A DNA stretch of 64,000 bases from Alphaproteobacteria bacterium (GCA_005884765.1 VAZV01000145.1:1-64000); one strand, 5' to 3'. Counted from the first letter of the stretch, positions 36,861 to 45,979 are shown. Notes: generated from the letters alone by a model not told the origin. Numbers and translations: made by a program.

Positions 36861-37139
36861 TTACTGCATTCGCGCCGAAGAACCCGATTGGTGGTGGTGG
36901 GCGCGCGCCCGCTTCGGTGCCATGCCGACGGTTTCGCCGCTCGACCAGCCCTGCGCCCCTTGATTGCGGTGGAAGTTCGGATCGGTATAGGGGCTGTCCG
37001 GCCCTTTGTTCTGGCAGTTCGCATTGGGATAGAAAAACGCGCAATAGCCGGGTTCGGAAATCACCGGCTGCGCGGTAACCGGCGTAACGATCGCGGTCGA
37101 CAGAACAGCCATCACTCCAAGGAGCCTAGAGGTCGACAT
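36861..37139 (-). CDS. Small exported hypothetical protein
   Basis: A 92-residue exported protein with signal peptide MSTSRLLGVMAVLSTAIVTP ending at VTAQ. The mature part PVISEPGYCAFFYPNANCQN, then PDSPYTDPNFHRN, has two cysteines and is tyrosine/proline-rich, a type I recall as common in Bradyrhizobium. GGAGG stands just before the ATG. Function unknown. Overlap with the ParB scrap on the plus strand is not relevant, as the latter is a remnant. Confidence 0.68.
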   Translation of the reverse strand: MSTSRLLGVMAVLSTAIVTPVTAQPVISEPGYCAFFYPNANCQNKGPDSPYTDPNFHRNQGAQGWSSGETVGMAPKRARAHHHQSGSSARMQ

Positions 37140-37315
37140 TGTGTTCCTCCGCTGTGAATCTGTGGGTATACGGAGAATAACACCTCTGCGGAGCGCTCTT
37201 CCTGATCTCGCCGATCACTCAGCCGTGAAGGCGTTTGCGGCGGCGTGCAGCGCCAATGCTGTGGCGGGCGCATGTGCCGTTGGCCCGCATGCCTATCGCA
37301 GAGCGGAGGGCAACG

Positions 37316-37522
37316 ATGTTCATTGTGCAAGGTAAGCCCCGCGAACCCGAGGGGATCGAAAAAGCCACTGCGGATAGCCGAGAAGAAGCCTTGGAGACGG
37401 CAAGCGATTTCCTGAATCGGGGATTCCCCTTCGTCACCGTCGTGGCCGACGGCCGCGTCTACCCGGTCGATGAATTCGCCATGACCGTAGTCAGCCGTCG
37501 AAAGCACGGTCGCTCGCTGTAG
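37316..37522 (+). CDS. Small hypothetical protein (68 aa)
   Basis: A 68-residue soluble protein starting MFIVQGKPREPEGIEKATAD. The core ALETASDFLNRGFPFVTVVA followed by DGRVYPVDEFAMTVV suggests a small alpha/beta fold. I recall near-identical small proteins in many Bradyrhizobium genomes, with no known function. GGAGG precedes the ATG at good spacing. It diverges from the exported-protein gene upstream. Confidence 0.7.
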   Translation: MFIVQGKPREPEGIEKATADSREEALETASDFLNRGFPFVTVVADGRVYPVDEFAMTVVSRRKHGRSL

Positions 37523-37598
37523 TACGATCAGGCCAACACCCGCTGCACTACGCTGGTGCCGACGCCAACCTCGCGGCCCCCCGGCATCGTGCCTGCGA

Positions 37599-37724
37599 TC
37601 ACAAAAACAGAAAGACGCCGATCAGCAAACCTGCTGCAAATGACCAGAGGCCCAATGTGCAAGCTGAGATAACGCGGACGAGGTTACGGAGGTCCTGCGG
37701 GATCTCGTGGGATCGATCCGTCAT
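37599..37724 (-). CDS. Small membrane protein (41 aa)
   Basis: A 41-residue frame: a soluble amino part MTDRSHEIPQDLRNLVRVIS and a hydrophobic helix ACTLGLWSFAAGLLIGVFLF. AGGGGG lies about 13 bases upstream. The order polar head then helix is like a small single-pass protein. No homologue recognised. Confidence 0.55.
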   Translation of the reverse strand: MTDRSHEIPQDLRNLVRVISACTLGLWSFAAGLLIGVFLFL

Positions 37725-37916
37725 TGCCGCCGCCCCCTGCAGGCCGCTAGCGCGTTACGGAAGAATTGGAAATCCTTGCCTAAGGCCGTCACCCTCCTCC
37801 TCATAGGTGCCCAAAAGAAGGCAATAGATGATCACGGGGGGATCACGATTTGCACCACGAGCGAACCAGGGCGGCCATGGCCGCGCATACTGGCCGCAAT
37901 ACCGGCGCGGCCAGCG

Positions 37917-38063
37917 CTACATTGAAGAGCTGACTGATCCGCAGGGTTTAAGGGTTTTGATCCAGCGCCCTTGCCAGCACTCTTCATGTTTCTGGGCGTA
38001 GGCAAGCAAGCCCATGATAATCAAAACCGCTATGACACATCCGGCTACGACGTTCTTCATCAT
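37917..38063 (-). CDS. Small membrane-anchored peptide (48 aa)
   Basis: A 48-residue frame MMKNVVAGCVIAVLIIMGLL then AYAQKHEECWQGRWIKTLKP and a short tail. The start is a signal-anchor or a cleavable signal (AYA-Q). Two cysteines follow. GGAG precedes the ATG by about eight bases. It closely resembles the style of the neighbouring small membrane proteins. Confidence 0.55.
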   Translation of the reverse strand: MMKNVVAGCVIAVLIIMGLLAYAQKHEECWQGRWIKTLKPCGSVSSSM

Positions 38064-38788
38064 TGCTGCCACTCCACGGGATTAGCGCACTACGTAGTAG
38101 GCGACCGTGCGGCCAAAGATGATGAACACCACGGGCGCGGGCCGTCAATGCGACACCGCAAATCCGCAATTTAGTTAGTTCGCTGCCTCGTAGAATGCCA
38201 CTCAGCGCGAGTCGCTGGTGCGTTTCGTCTTAAGCACCGTGCGCTGTATCTCATACCTTCGTGCAAAATCTCCTTCGACAGCATCTGGCAATGTTGCCAG
38301 ATAAACCAACTGATCGGTCAGTCACCCGCAACGGCATCACCTATACCCAGAACACCGCGAACATCGGCAAGCGTCCAAAGTCTGCTATAAGCGCCGCCGG
38401 GCTTCCCGTGAGATGGACCTTCACCCCATCATTGGCCAAACGAGTAAAGCACGACGGCACACAAGAGGATGGTGCCAACGATGGCCGCGATCCCCACCAC
38501 TTCGATGTAGTCAAATTGTCGATGAGCCGTCATCCGCCCCAATATGCGCCTCGAATCCCCCGGTTGCCAGCCCGGACCGCGCGGCTTGACGCCTGTAGAA
38601 GGGCCGCTAGTGGCGGCGGGACAGCGCGCGCGTCGAGTCAACACCGGGCCGATCAGTGCAACCGCGAGATCATGGCCCGCATCATCCGCTACGCCGAGAT
38701 CGCCGAGCCGGGCATTGTTCGCCGTTCGTGGAACTATTTTGGCCGTCACGAATTGAATGAGGGCCACCGCGCTTCGAGGAGTGCTACC
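38064..38788. other. No confident gene
   Basis: A stretch of intergenic DNA. The plus-strand frame from 38261 has no coding character before 38789. On the minus strand a 34-codon frame at 38429-38533 would encode a one-helix peptide (GIAAIVGTILLCAVVLYSFG) but has no convincing ribosome site; it could be another of the small membrane peptides of this region. Confidence 0.35.
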
Positions 38789-38947
38789 ATGCACCTTCAC
38801 ACCTATCGGGACGAAAGCCGCTCCAGACACCTCGACCTGACCGGCGGAGGCCGCCACCGTTGGTCAATTGACCTGGTCTCCGCAACAGCTTCGGGCATTC
38901 TGGTGCTGGGCTTCGCCTGTGCCTTCGTAGCCCTTTGGGTCCACTAA
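38789..38947 (+). CDS. Small membrane protein (52 aa)
   Basis: A 52-residue frame starting MHLHTYRDESRSRHLDLTGG after GAGGAG at eight bases. It ends with one hydrophobic helix TASGILVLGFACAFVALWVH. The gene overlaps the end of the IS110 open frame, suggesting that the IS element's tail was cut at about this point. Function unknown. Confidence 0.5.
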   Translation: MHLHTYRDESRSRHLDLTGGGRHRWSIDLVSATASGILVLGFACAFVALWVH

Positions 38948-39697
38948 AACAATCCAGGCCGAGAAGTTACGCCCTGATCGGAAGGTCCGAGGGTCAGCAA
39001 TGCTCGCGACCAGGGCGGTCGCCAGCATTGGACCGCCCCCGGGAATGTAATGAAGGCGTTTGCTCGTCTGGTTGGACCGGTGCCAGGCCATGATCATTCG
39101 ATCAAACTCCAAGATCTGCTCCTTGAGGTCGACCAGCTGAGTGCCGAGCGCGGCAAGGCACGCACGGGCAATCTCAGATACCCGTTTGTCGCTCGGGTCG
39201 GCAACGATATGCAGTAGTTCCCTGACACCTCTACGCCCGACCGGCGCGACAATGCCGAACTCGGCAAGGTGAGCTCGGATCGAGTTAATCACCGCGGTCT
39301 GCTGGCGAATGAACAGATGGCGGGTGCGGTGAAGCATCAGGCAGCTCTGCTGCTCAGGTGTCTTTGTTGGCACGAAGCGCATGTTGGCTCTGGTGACCGC
39401 TTCGCAAATCGCTTCTGCGTCAGCCATGTCGTTCTTCTGCCGTCTGACGTAGGGCTTCACTTAAGCCGGTGGCATCAATCGCACGGTATGGCCGAGTGCC
39501 TGCAGCTCACGCGACCAATGGTGAGACGAGGCGCAAGCTTCTATGCCAACCAGGCATGGTGACAGCTTCTGAAAAAAAGCCAGGACAGACCGCCGCTTCA
39601 GTTGACGACGGATGATCACTTGGCCGCCAGCGTCAACACCGTGAACCTGGAAAACTGATTTGGAAATGTCGAGACCAATTGTCGTTGTCGTTTGCAT
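38864..39697 (-). pseudogene. IS110-family transposase with internal stop and lost 3' end
   Basis: ATG at 39697 after GAGGAG gives IGLDISKSVFQVHGVDAGGQ, the RuvC-like start of IS110 transposases, through GIEACASSHHWSRELQALGH to RLMPPA. A TAA codon stands where a tyrosine is expected, and the protein resumes in the same frame as VKPYVRRQKNDMADAEAICE, PEQQSCLMLHRTRHLFIRQQ and LHYIPGGGPMLATALVASIA. After RSGRNFSAWIVLV the family sequence ends and unrelated codons follow. The serine-bearing carboxy domain is lost, so the element is not active. Confidence 0.88.
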
Positions 39698-40008
39698 GGT
39701 TAGCTCCTCCGAATCGTGGGAGCGCTCAACAGCGCCCACATCCATGGCACTCTCGTGCCGGTGGAGGAGCCGTCCACAGCATCAATAACGGACGCATGCA
39801 CCGCAGCAATGACCGGCTTCGCGGCAGGGACGCTCATTGCCGAGCGCCCCCGCACGCAGCGCGCTGCGAACTTCAGCGCTTCATGGCCTCTGATCTGGAT
39901 CAGGCTGCCGATTTACGAGTGCGCGATAAGCGAGACGATCTTCTCTCGGACTGCCCTTCCTTTTTGCCAGTCCTGGTGTAGGCTCGGACGTGTCGGGAGG
40001 GCTGTCAG
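39698..40008. other. IS-flank and upstream region of luxR-type gene
   Basis: No gene. It contains an imperfect FixK-like palindrome CTGAT-CTGG-ATCAG (39890-39903), about 112 bases before the LuxR-family start, farther than at the other genes. I treat it as a possible weak or unrelated operator. Confidence 0.35.
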
Positions 40009-40746
40009 ATGGACAGACGTGTCGCTGATATCCGCCGCAGTGCGTTTGAGTTCATTCAAGGCATCGAGCGTCTTTCCAACACGGGAGAGATTATGGATGC
40101 GATGGGCGCGCTTCTGAAAAAACACGGATTCGAATACCATTGCGTCAGCTTCCTTGCCACTGCGACAGAGACTCTTGAAGATGTCCTGCTGTCCAACCGG
40201 CTACCGGAAGAGTGGCTTAAGCTCTACATCGAAAGAGAGTATGTGCACGATGATCCTGCTTTCCGCTACGCCAAGACGGTGGTTCGACCGTTCCGATGGT
40301 TCAAGGAATCTCCCTACGATCCCGAGCTAGAACCCCGCGCCGCTGAAGTGGTGCAGCGTGCGAGGGACTTTGGCATCTTGGATGGTTTCGTGATCCCGGT
40401 CGCTTCAACTGCGGGCAGGATGGGCCAAATATGGTTTGGAGGTCGGACGCTCGATCTGCCGGAGCGCCAATTTCCGGCCCTGCACCTCATGGCGATCTAT
40501 GCGTTTGACCGAATCCTCAAACTTCATGGCTCGCCTGCGCGGCACCAAGCAAGGCTGACGCCGCGTGAACGGGAAATCTTGACATGGGTCGCCAACGGCA
40601 AGTCAACGTGGGAGATTAGCGAGGCGCTTCACATCAGCAGCCGAACAGTCAAAGAACACATCAAGCATCTTTGTCCAAAGCTTGGTGCAGTGAGCCGCAC
40701 CCAAGCTGTGATGATCGCTGTTCGCGACAAGATCATTCAACCATGA
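40009..40746 (+). CDS. LuxR-family transcriptional regulator with autoinducer-binding domain (solo)
   Basis: A 245-residue regulator. The amino half is the autoinducer-binding domain, with conserved residues in EEWLKLYIEREYVHDDPAF and VRPFRW (Trp, Tyr, Asp-Pro and Trp of the acyl-homoserine-lactone pocket are all visible). The carboxy half is a LuxR HTH (LTPREREILTWVANGKSTWE, then ISEALHISSRTVKEHIKHL). No luxI synthase is within the window, so it is a LuxR solo that may sense foreign or distantly made signals. It lies directly beyond the IS110 remnant. Confidence 0.9.
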   Translation: MDRRVADIRRSAFEFIQGIERLSNTGEIMDAMGALLKKHGFEYHCVSFLATATETLEDVLLSNRLPEEWLKLYIEREYVHDDPAFRYAKTVVRPFRWFKESPYDPELEPRAAEVVQRARDFGILDGFVIPVASTAGRMGQIWFGGRTLDLPERQFPALHLMAIYAFDRILKLHGSPARHQARLTPREREILTWVANGKSTWEISEALHISSRTVKEHIKHLCPKLGAVSRTQAVMIAVRDKIIQP

Positions 40747-40782
40747 AGCTGCAGCGGAGCTAAGCATATGCGTTTCCGCAAT

Positions 40783-40878
40783 GGGTCAATCGCGTCACTT
40801 TGACCGCGCGCAGCTCACTTCCGGTCTTCCCCGATTAGCGGACTTCCTCAAGGTCATTCGGCATGTCTCAAAGGTGCC
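40783..40878 (+). repeat. Dispersed intergenic repeat, copy 1
   Basis: A 96-base block containing CTTCCGGTCTTCCCCGATTA and CGGCATGTCTCAAA matches 45827-45922 over its whole length (roughly 85% by eye). A third, more divergent relative lies at 49913-49972. Function unknown. Confidence 0.75.
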
Positions 40879-40883
40879 GATAG

Positions 40884-41092
40884 TGTTGCAAAAGTCCCAA
40901 AACGCCGTGCGGCAAAATTTCCGCTAAACGACAAAAACAAGCGGCAACCGTCGTCGATGTAGCCTCAAACGCGCCACCGAAGTCGTCAGCGAGTTCGCCA
41001 CACAATGGAGTGGTCCCCCACATCAATATTCGATCGCCGCGCCTACAGCCCGAAAAATTTGTGATCGGTGAGGCAAAAAGACTTTTGCAACA
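40884..41092. repeat. Small element with inverted TGTTGCAAAAGTC ends
   Basis: TGTTGCAAAAGTC at 40884-40896 and its exact complement GACTTTTGCAACA at 41080-41092 bound a 209-base non-coding segment. A 16-base relative (CTTTTGCAACACTATC) is at 43138. This resembles a MITE or the remains of an insertion-sequence pair of ends. Confidence 0.6.
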
Positions 41093-41163
41093 AAATCTGC
41101 CAGAAACTGACATTGTTATCGCTCGGTGACTCAGGCAAGGTTGTTGGCAGCAGAGGTGGGGTC

Positions 41164-41943
41164 GTGGGACACCTGTACAACTACTTCTTTCTTGTCGTTT
41201 TTCTTATTGGCATCGCCATTGTCTTTTTAGCGAGCGAATTTGGATGGCGACTGGGCACACGGACCGAGGGTCACGCTGCGAGCGGCAACATTTCCGCACT
41301 GGAGCAGTCGCTTCTAGGATTGCTCGCTTTGATTGTTGGGTTCACCTTTTTGATGGCGCTCACGCGTTTCGAAGCGCGGCGCGAAGCGGTTCTCAATGAA
41401 GCGAACGCGATTGGCACGACGGCTTTGCGAGCACGCCTGCTGCCAGAACCTCATCGGACGGAATCACTGAAGCTACTTCGGGAATATGCCCAGATACGGA
41501 TCGATTACATCCCGACGGGCAAGTCTTTTGCGGAACTACCGACTCTTATTGAGCGTTCGAACAATATCCAAGAAGCGCTATGGCAGCAGGTGAAAGCACT
41601 TTCGGCCAAGGATAATAATATGGTGCCGACTGGCTTATTTATCCAAGCGCTCAACGAGATGATCGACAACCAAGGAAAGCGTCTTTCAGCACTGCGAAAC
41701 TATATTCCTGACGTTGTGTTGCTATCGCTTTTCGGGATAGCTGCTGTCGCCTGCGGCTTTGCGGGTTATGCGAGCGGGCTTGACCCGCTCCGGACTCGAC
41801 TGCCTGTCTTCATTACCGCTTTTCTAGTTTGTAGCGTCATATTTGTAATACTTGATCTTGACCGTCCAAATGTTGGCTTCATTACCATCAGTCAACAACC
41901 AATGATCGATACGGTAGCAAGCCTTTCAGCTTTTAACGAGTAA
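41164..41943 (+). CDS. DUF4239/bestrophin-like membrane protein
   Basis: A 259-residue membrane protein. An amino helix (YFFLVVFLIGIAIVFLASEF) and a second (LEQSLLGLLALIVGFTFLMA) are followed by the cytoplasmic FEARREAVLNEANAIGTTAL motif, then two carboxy helices (VLLSLFGIAAVACGFAGYAS, LPVFITAFLVCSVIFVILDL) and the end NVGFITISQQPMIDT. This is the bestrophin-like (DUF4239) pattern; channel activity is not shown for this group. The start chosen is the GTG (VGHLYNYFFL) at 41164; the open frame upstream runs through the inverted-repeat element and is unlikely to be translated. Confidence 0.8.
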   Translation: MGHLYNYFFLVVFLIGIAIVFLASEFGWRLGTRTEGHAASGNISALEQSLLGLLALIVGFTFLMALTRFEARREAVLNEANAIGTTALRARLLPEPHRTESLKLLREYAQIRIDYIPTGKSFAELPTLIERSNNIQEALWQQVKALSAKDNNMVPTGLFIQALNEMIDNQGKRLSALRNYIPDVVLLSLFGIAAVACGFAGYASGLDPLRTRLPVFITAFLVCSVIFVILDLDRPNVGFITISQQPMIDTVASLSAFNE

Positions 41944-42101
41944 AGTTGTTGGTCTACGCTGTCGGCACTAGTCCGAGTTGGTAGATCGGTCTCCGAAAGG
42001 CACGGTTCCGATCGTTCGCAATGTGATGAGTGACATCCAGCGACGCCGTGTTCGTTGTCTTCTCCGTTTTCATTGAGCGTTGACTGAATTGGCAGTTACC
42101 A

Positions 42102-42115
42102 TTGATCTAGATCAA
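42102..42115. promoter_or_regulatory. FixK/FNR-type box before the 42.3 kb secreted-protein gene
   Basis: Exact TTGAT-CTAG-ATCAA (a fully symmetric inner sequence), about 150 bases before the ATG at 42259. Either the leader is long or the target promoter lies between. Confidence 0.65.
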
Positions 42116-42258
42116 GCAAATAAACAGGGCGCACCGGAAAATAGCGTCACGTGCTGTTTCGGCTCATCGCGCTTGGCGAGCATCGTTGATCAACGCCCGC
42201 GCATCCGGTTCTGAGCAGAGGAGTATGCACGGAACCCCAATCGTAAGGAGCAAATGTC

Positions 42259-42594
42259 ATGTTTCGTTATGCTCTCACCGCTCTAGCGGCCATTGTTCTC
42301 GTTTGTGCAACCCTTGGTCCCGATGATGCGCTTGCCCGCGGCGGCGGTCGCGGTGGCGGGTTCCATGGAGGTGGGGCTCACCGTGGCGGGGCCGTTCACG
42401 CTGGACATTACCACGGTGTTGCGGGGCACCCTGTAGCGCGTACGGCGGCGCGCAGAGGAGTCTACCGCGGTGCGGCTTACGGTGCCGCAACGGTAGGAGC
42501 CGCTGCGGCCGGCGCGGCTTACTACGGCCGCTATAACAAGAACGGCTGCTACCAAGACAGCTACGGCTCTTGGGTCTGCCCAAATCAGTATTGA
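42259..42594 (+). CDS. Glycine/alanine-rich secreted protein
   Basis: A 111-residue exported protein. Signal peptide MFRYALTALAAIVLVCATLG is cut near DDALA before RGGGRGGGFHGGGAHRGGA. The middle has repeated HGVAGHPVARTAARRG, a hydrophobic glycine zipper (GAATVGAAAAGAAYYG), and the end NKNGCYQDSYGSWVC carries a cysteine pair. AAGGAG stands eight bases before the ATG. It is related in design to the protein at 50414-50707. Function unknown. Confidence 0.78.
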   Translation: MFRYALTALAAIVLVCATLGPDDALARGGGRGGGFHGGGAHRGGAVHAGHYHGVAGHPVARTAARRGVYRGAAYGAATVGAAAAGAAYYGRYNKNGCYQDSYGSWVCPNQY

Positions 42595-42612
42595 AGCGCG
42601 CGACGAGAGTGC

Positions 42613-42645
42613 CGGGCGGCGATCTGTCTAGACTGTCGCCGCCCG
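42613..42645 (+). terminator. Stem-loop terminator after the 42.3 kb gene
   Basis: CGGGCGGCGA at 42613 pairs with TCGCCGCCCG ending at 42645 across a 13-base loop, followed by CTTT. It lies 18 bases after the stop codon. Confidence 0.65.
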
Positions 42646-43199
42646 CTTTGACGGTGTCCTTGGATGGTCGCCGGAGCTGTGGCCTTGTGACGCGCTTCTA
42701 GCGTGACCAAATCTTTGTGCAGCAGACAAACACATAGGGGCGGATAGGGAATTGGGCAGAACTTTTGCGTAAGCGCATGGAGGGGCTGCCCGCGTGCCGC
42801 GCGGCTACAATGATCCGCATCGGATGCACCCTCAAAAACCCCGCTCCGCCTAAAGGCGATCGGACGAGCTTTTGGTAGGCCGTCACAGATCGCGTAGACC
42901 GGTTCGCAAGGATTCCACGGATTTTGCAGACCCGGTAGCTGACGCAGAGCCCAGAAAACCGATCCGCGCGATCCTGCCGAGCGGCTGCGCATACAAAAAT
43001 AAGCGGCCACGCTGCCGCTATTCCGCCAACGAGCGACATGAAATGGCGCGCCGCTGCATAAGTCCCTCGGGATTCGCGATCACGCCGTGATCAGAAGATA
43101 GCAGACTGTGAGGCGTGGCCCAGTGGCATTAGGTGGCCTTTTGCAACACTATCTGTAGAGTCGAGGTGTGACGCGGTAGCTTTAGGTTCGAACATATCT
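42646..43199. other. No gene; IS-end-like repeat at 43138
   Basis: Only shadow frames occur here. CTTTTGCAACACTATC at 43138-43153 is an exact inverted copy of 40879-40894, so a relative of the small element's end lies here too. Confidence 0.45.
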
Positions 43200-45068
43200 G
43201 TTTCCGCCCCTTTCGTCCGGCGGTGCCTCACTGGTTCGACCATGGCCCCGTTTTCACACCCCGCTCATCGAACTGGACAGGCAGATTTCCCGCATCCAGC
43301 TCTCGGACAAAACTTCACGCCTTCACCCACGGCACGTCGTGCCCAAGCCTGCTCAGACGTACGAGCCCAAAGTGCCCGTAAAGATGCGAGAGTGGATAGG
43401 TCCCGCCCTTGCGACGCCTGGTTTTGTGCTTGAACTGCAACCACCGGCGCAACCGCATCGCTGTATAGCTGTCGAGTGCCCGATCCGCCTTGCTGACGGT
43501 GCCTACTTGGAAGTAGTTCGCCCATCCGCGCAGCGTGCGGTTCACCTCACCCACCAGCCTTGTGGTTTCTTGCCAGGTCCCCGTTCGGTCCGTCAGGGCA
43601 TGGATTTTCTCAACCATGCGCTTGATGCTCTTCTTCGATGGCCGGTACCCCAGGCGCGCCTGGCCGGTTCTCGCAGAATACATTCGTCCGAACGTGTAGC
43701 CCAGAAAATCGAACTCTCCTTCCGGGACCTTGCAGATTCGTGTCTTCTCCTCGTTGACCGTTAGCTTCAGCTTTCCCATGATCTCGCGCAGTCGCGACAA
43801 GGCCTCTTCGGCTTTGCCTCTCCGGCACAGGATCACGAGGTCGTCGGCGTAGGTCACGATGCGAGAGCCGAGGCTTTGCTCCAGCTCGAGCATCTTCCAT
43901 CCCAACACGAACCGGCGCATGTAGAGATTCGCCAGCAATGGGGAGATGGGTGAACCTTGCGGAATGCCGCGCCGGTTGTCCCGGGCCTCGGTCGTGCGTG
44001 TCTTCCTTCCTCGATCATCGGTTTCTTCCACGGGGCATTCCAGCCACATCTTGATCAGATGCAGCACGCGCCGATCAACAATCCGGCGCGCTACCGACTT
44101 TAGAAGTTCGGCATGCGGAATGCTCCCGAAGTAGTCCGCGAGGTCGGCGTCAACGACTTCCGGATGGCCGCGGAACAGCTGCGCTTCCACCTCGACCACC
44201 GCCTGTTGGGCATTTCGCCCGGGACGGTAGGCATACTGTTCGGGTGGAAGATCGGCTTCAAAGATCGGTTCCAGCACCAGCATTGCTGCCGTCATGCAGA
44301 CCCGATCTCGCACGGTCGAGATGCCCAGCGGCCTGAGCTTGCCGTTGGCCTTCGGGATGAACACTCTTCTGATAGGATCCGGTTGGTAGCTCTCCTCCCG
44401 GAGCGCAAGCGCCAGTTCGCCAAGCCACCGCTCGACGCCATACGCCTCGATGTCCGCGAAGTCCTGACCGTCTACCCCCGGTGCGCCCTTGTTCGAGCGA
44501 CACTGCGCGTAGGCGTGTGCCAGGATGTCCTCGCGGCTGATCTTGTCGTACAGCGCGTAAAAGCGATACCCGGCTTCTGCCTTCGCTTTTGCGTGTAACG
44601 CCATCTGCAGTTTCTGAACACTTTTCGGAGTTGTTAGGTTGCCCAATCTCCAGGTCCCTCAACCTCTCCGCCACCCCAAGGCGCCCGACCTGTCCCTCGC
44701 GGGCGTTCGGTTGGTCATCGCTGACCACGCCATGGGGCTTCCCGTGTTGCGTACGCTTTCCTTGTGTACATGCCGCCGCCAATACCCCGGTGTAGCAACT
44801 GGACGTAATCTTCGCCCAACTCGTCCAGCCATTTCAGCCTTCCCCGATATGGCCGTCGGGTCGGCCTACACATCGTCCTTTTCGGGGCTTGCTCAGCGTT
44901 CACTCGCGTTGCGGCCTGCACACTCGCGCTGTCACCGTATATCGTGACACGCTAATCGAAGGCTTCAGCCACTTCGTTACCTCCATGACTGCTCCGATTG
45001 CTTCCGGCTGGAGCGATTGCCGGGTGGGATTTTCACCCACTGGAAAGCGCCGCCTTTGCACGGCGCAC
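43200..45068 (-). mobile_element. Group II intron
   Basis: The intron surrounds its reverse-transcriptase gene. On the minus strand a 5' end GTGCGCCG begins at 45068, the usual GUGYG start, and is followed by a GTGGGTGAAAATCCCAC hairpin of domain I. Just after the RT gene (43302-43270) is domain V: GAGCTGGATGCGGG, AAATC, TGCCTGTCCAGTTC, an 8-base helix with the catalytic AGC near its 5' end. Domain VI and the exact 3' boundary were not resolved; about 43200 is a guess. It lies downstream of the CBS gene in the same direction. Confidence 0.8.
43315..44646 (-). CDS. ltrA: Group II intron reverse transcriptase/maturase
   Basis: A 443-residue LtrA-type protein that splices its intron RNA and copies it into DNA. 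Reverse-transcriptase blocks are visible: [77 protein letters not shown], and the active site [13 protein letters not shown]. The maturase (X) domain follows with [11 protein letters not shown]. No carboxy endonuclease (HNH) domain is present, as in many rhizobial introns. All motifs are intact, so it may be active. Confidence 0.97.
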   Translation of the reverse strand: MGNLTTPKSVQKLQMALHAKAKAEAGYRFYALYDKISREDILAHAYAQCRSNKGAPGVDGQDFADIEAYGVERWLGELALALREESYQPDPIRRVFIPKANGKLRPLGISTVRDRVCMTAAMLVLEPIFEADLPPEQYAYRPGRNAQQAVVEVEAQLFRGHPEVVDADLADYFGSIPHAELLKSVARRIVDRRVLHLIKMWLECPVEETDDRGRKTRTTEARDNRRGIPQGSPISPLLANLYMRRFVLGWKMLELEQSLGSRIVTYADDLVILCRRGKAEEALSRLREIMGKLKLTVNEEKTRICKVPEGEFDFLGYTFGRMYSARTGQARLGYRPSKKSIKRMVEKIHALTDRTGTWQETTRLVGEVNRTLRGWANYFQVGTVSKADRALDSYTAMRLRRWLQFKHKTRRRKGGTYPLSHLYGHFGLVRLSRLGHDVPWVKA

Positions 45069-45191
45069 GCCAATAGCAGACATCACCAGGTGCGCGCGAG
45101 CATGCAGGGCAAGCCCAAGCGGGTTGGCCGTCGTTCAAATTGGAACAAGATCGGGAAACACGGGCACGCCTATGAGCCGACGCCCGAGCCG

Positions 45192-45623
45192 TCAACGCGC
45201 GGCGTTGTAGACATCACGTAGGACGTTCGTCTCAAGCTCCAGATCCTCCAGTCGATGCTTGACTACATCGCCGATGCTGATGATACCAACAAGGTTGCCG
45301 TCGCGCAGAACGGGCATGTGGCGCACGCGATGGCGGGTCATCAGGCTCATCACGTGAGAGACAGTGTCGGTCGGGGAGACGGTGATCACGCCGTGTCGCA
45401 TGATTTCGCTCACAGGCATCGACCCGGCTGTCTCGCCATAGCGAGAAAATGCATCAACGATTTCACGTTCGGAAATGAGACCAAGAACTGCGTTCCCACT
45501 CGTCACCACGAGAGCGCCAATATTCTTTGCGCGGAGCCAGCCCGCCGCGCTCTTGATATTGGCTTCCGGACCTATTGTTGTGACGTCGGTGCCCTTCCGC
45601 CTCAGAATCCTTTCGATGGACAT
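45192..45623 (-). CDS. CBS-domain pair protein
   Basis: A 143-residue protein made of two CBS domains (residues about 8-62 and 75-132), ligand-sensing modules that bind adenosyl compounds. Motifs are IKSAAGWLRAKNIGALVVTS, VLGLISEREIVDAFSRYGE, then VSEIMRHGVITVSPTDTVSH and GIISIGDVVKHRLEDL. GGAGG lies six bases before the ATG; the longer frame to 45695 is not needed. CBS proteins of this type are often seen in stress or low-oxygen clusters, but no FixK-type box precedes this one. The group II intron lies 124 bases downstream. Confidence 0.9.
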   Translation of the reverse strand: MSIERILRRKGTDVTTIGPEANIKSAAGWLRAKNIGALVVTSGNAVLGLISEREIVDAFSRYGETAGSMPVSEIMRHGVITVSPTDTVSHVMSLMTRHRVRHMPVLRDGNLVGIISIGDVVKHRLEDLELETNVLRDVYNAAR

Positions 45624-45826
45624 AGCCACCTCCATGGTGTGGCCCAGCCGCCTATCGCGTTGATTTGCGTGGCAGTGCCGGTCTCGCCCCCGCAATTGGG
45701 GCGCACGCCATGACGCCGTTCTCCTCTATGAGGAGCATTAGCATATCATATCGGCGGCAAGCAGTCAGCCAGCATCGGGGACCGTGGAACCGATCAGTCG
45801 TTGGCAAACTGGTGCGTGACCGGTTC

Positions 45827-45922
45827 GGGTCATTCGCGCCGTTTTGACCGTGGGCCGCTCACTTCCGGTCTTCCCCGATTAACGGACATCTTCAGAACCG
45901 GTCGGCATGTCTCAAACGTGCC
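45827..45922 (+). repeat. Dispersed intergenic repeat, copy 2
   Basis: A 96-base block matching 40783-40878 over its full length, with the same CTTCCGGTCTTCCCCGATTA core. It lies between the atpB-like gene and the CBS gene. Confidence 0.75.
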
Positions 45923-45979
45923 ATTTCCGGACCTATCGGCAACACGTCCTGAGGTGTGGGTGGAAATTCCCCGGGCGGT

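Noticed and set aside
38261-38788. Upstream part of a 228-codon plus-strand frame
   Set aside because: Only the last 52 codons after ATG 38789 have a ribosome site and coding character; the rest looks non-coding.
39890-39903. CTGAT-CTGG-ATCAG as a FixK box for the LuxR-type gene
   Set aside because: Both outer bases differ from consensus and the distance of about 112 bases is unlike the rest.
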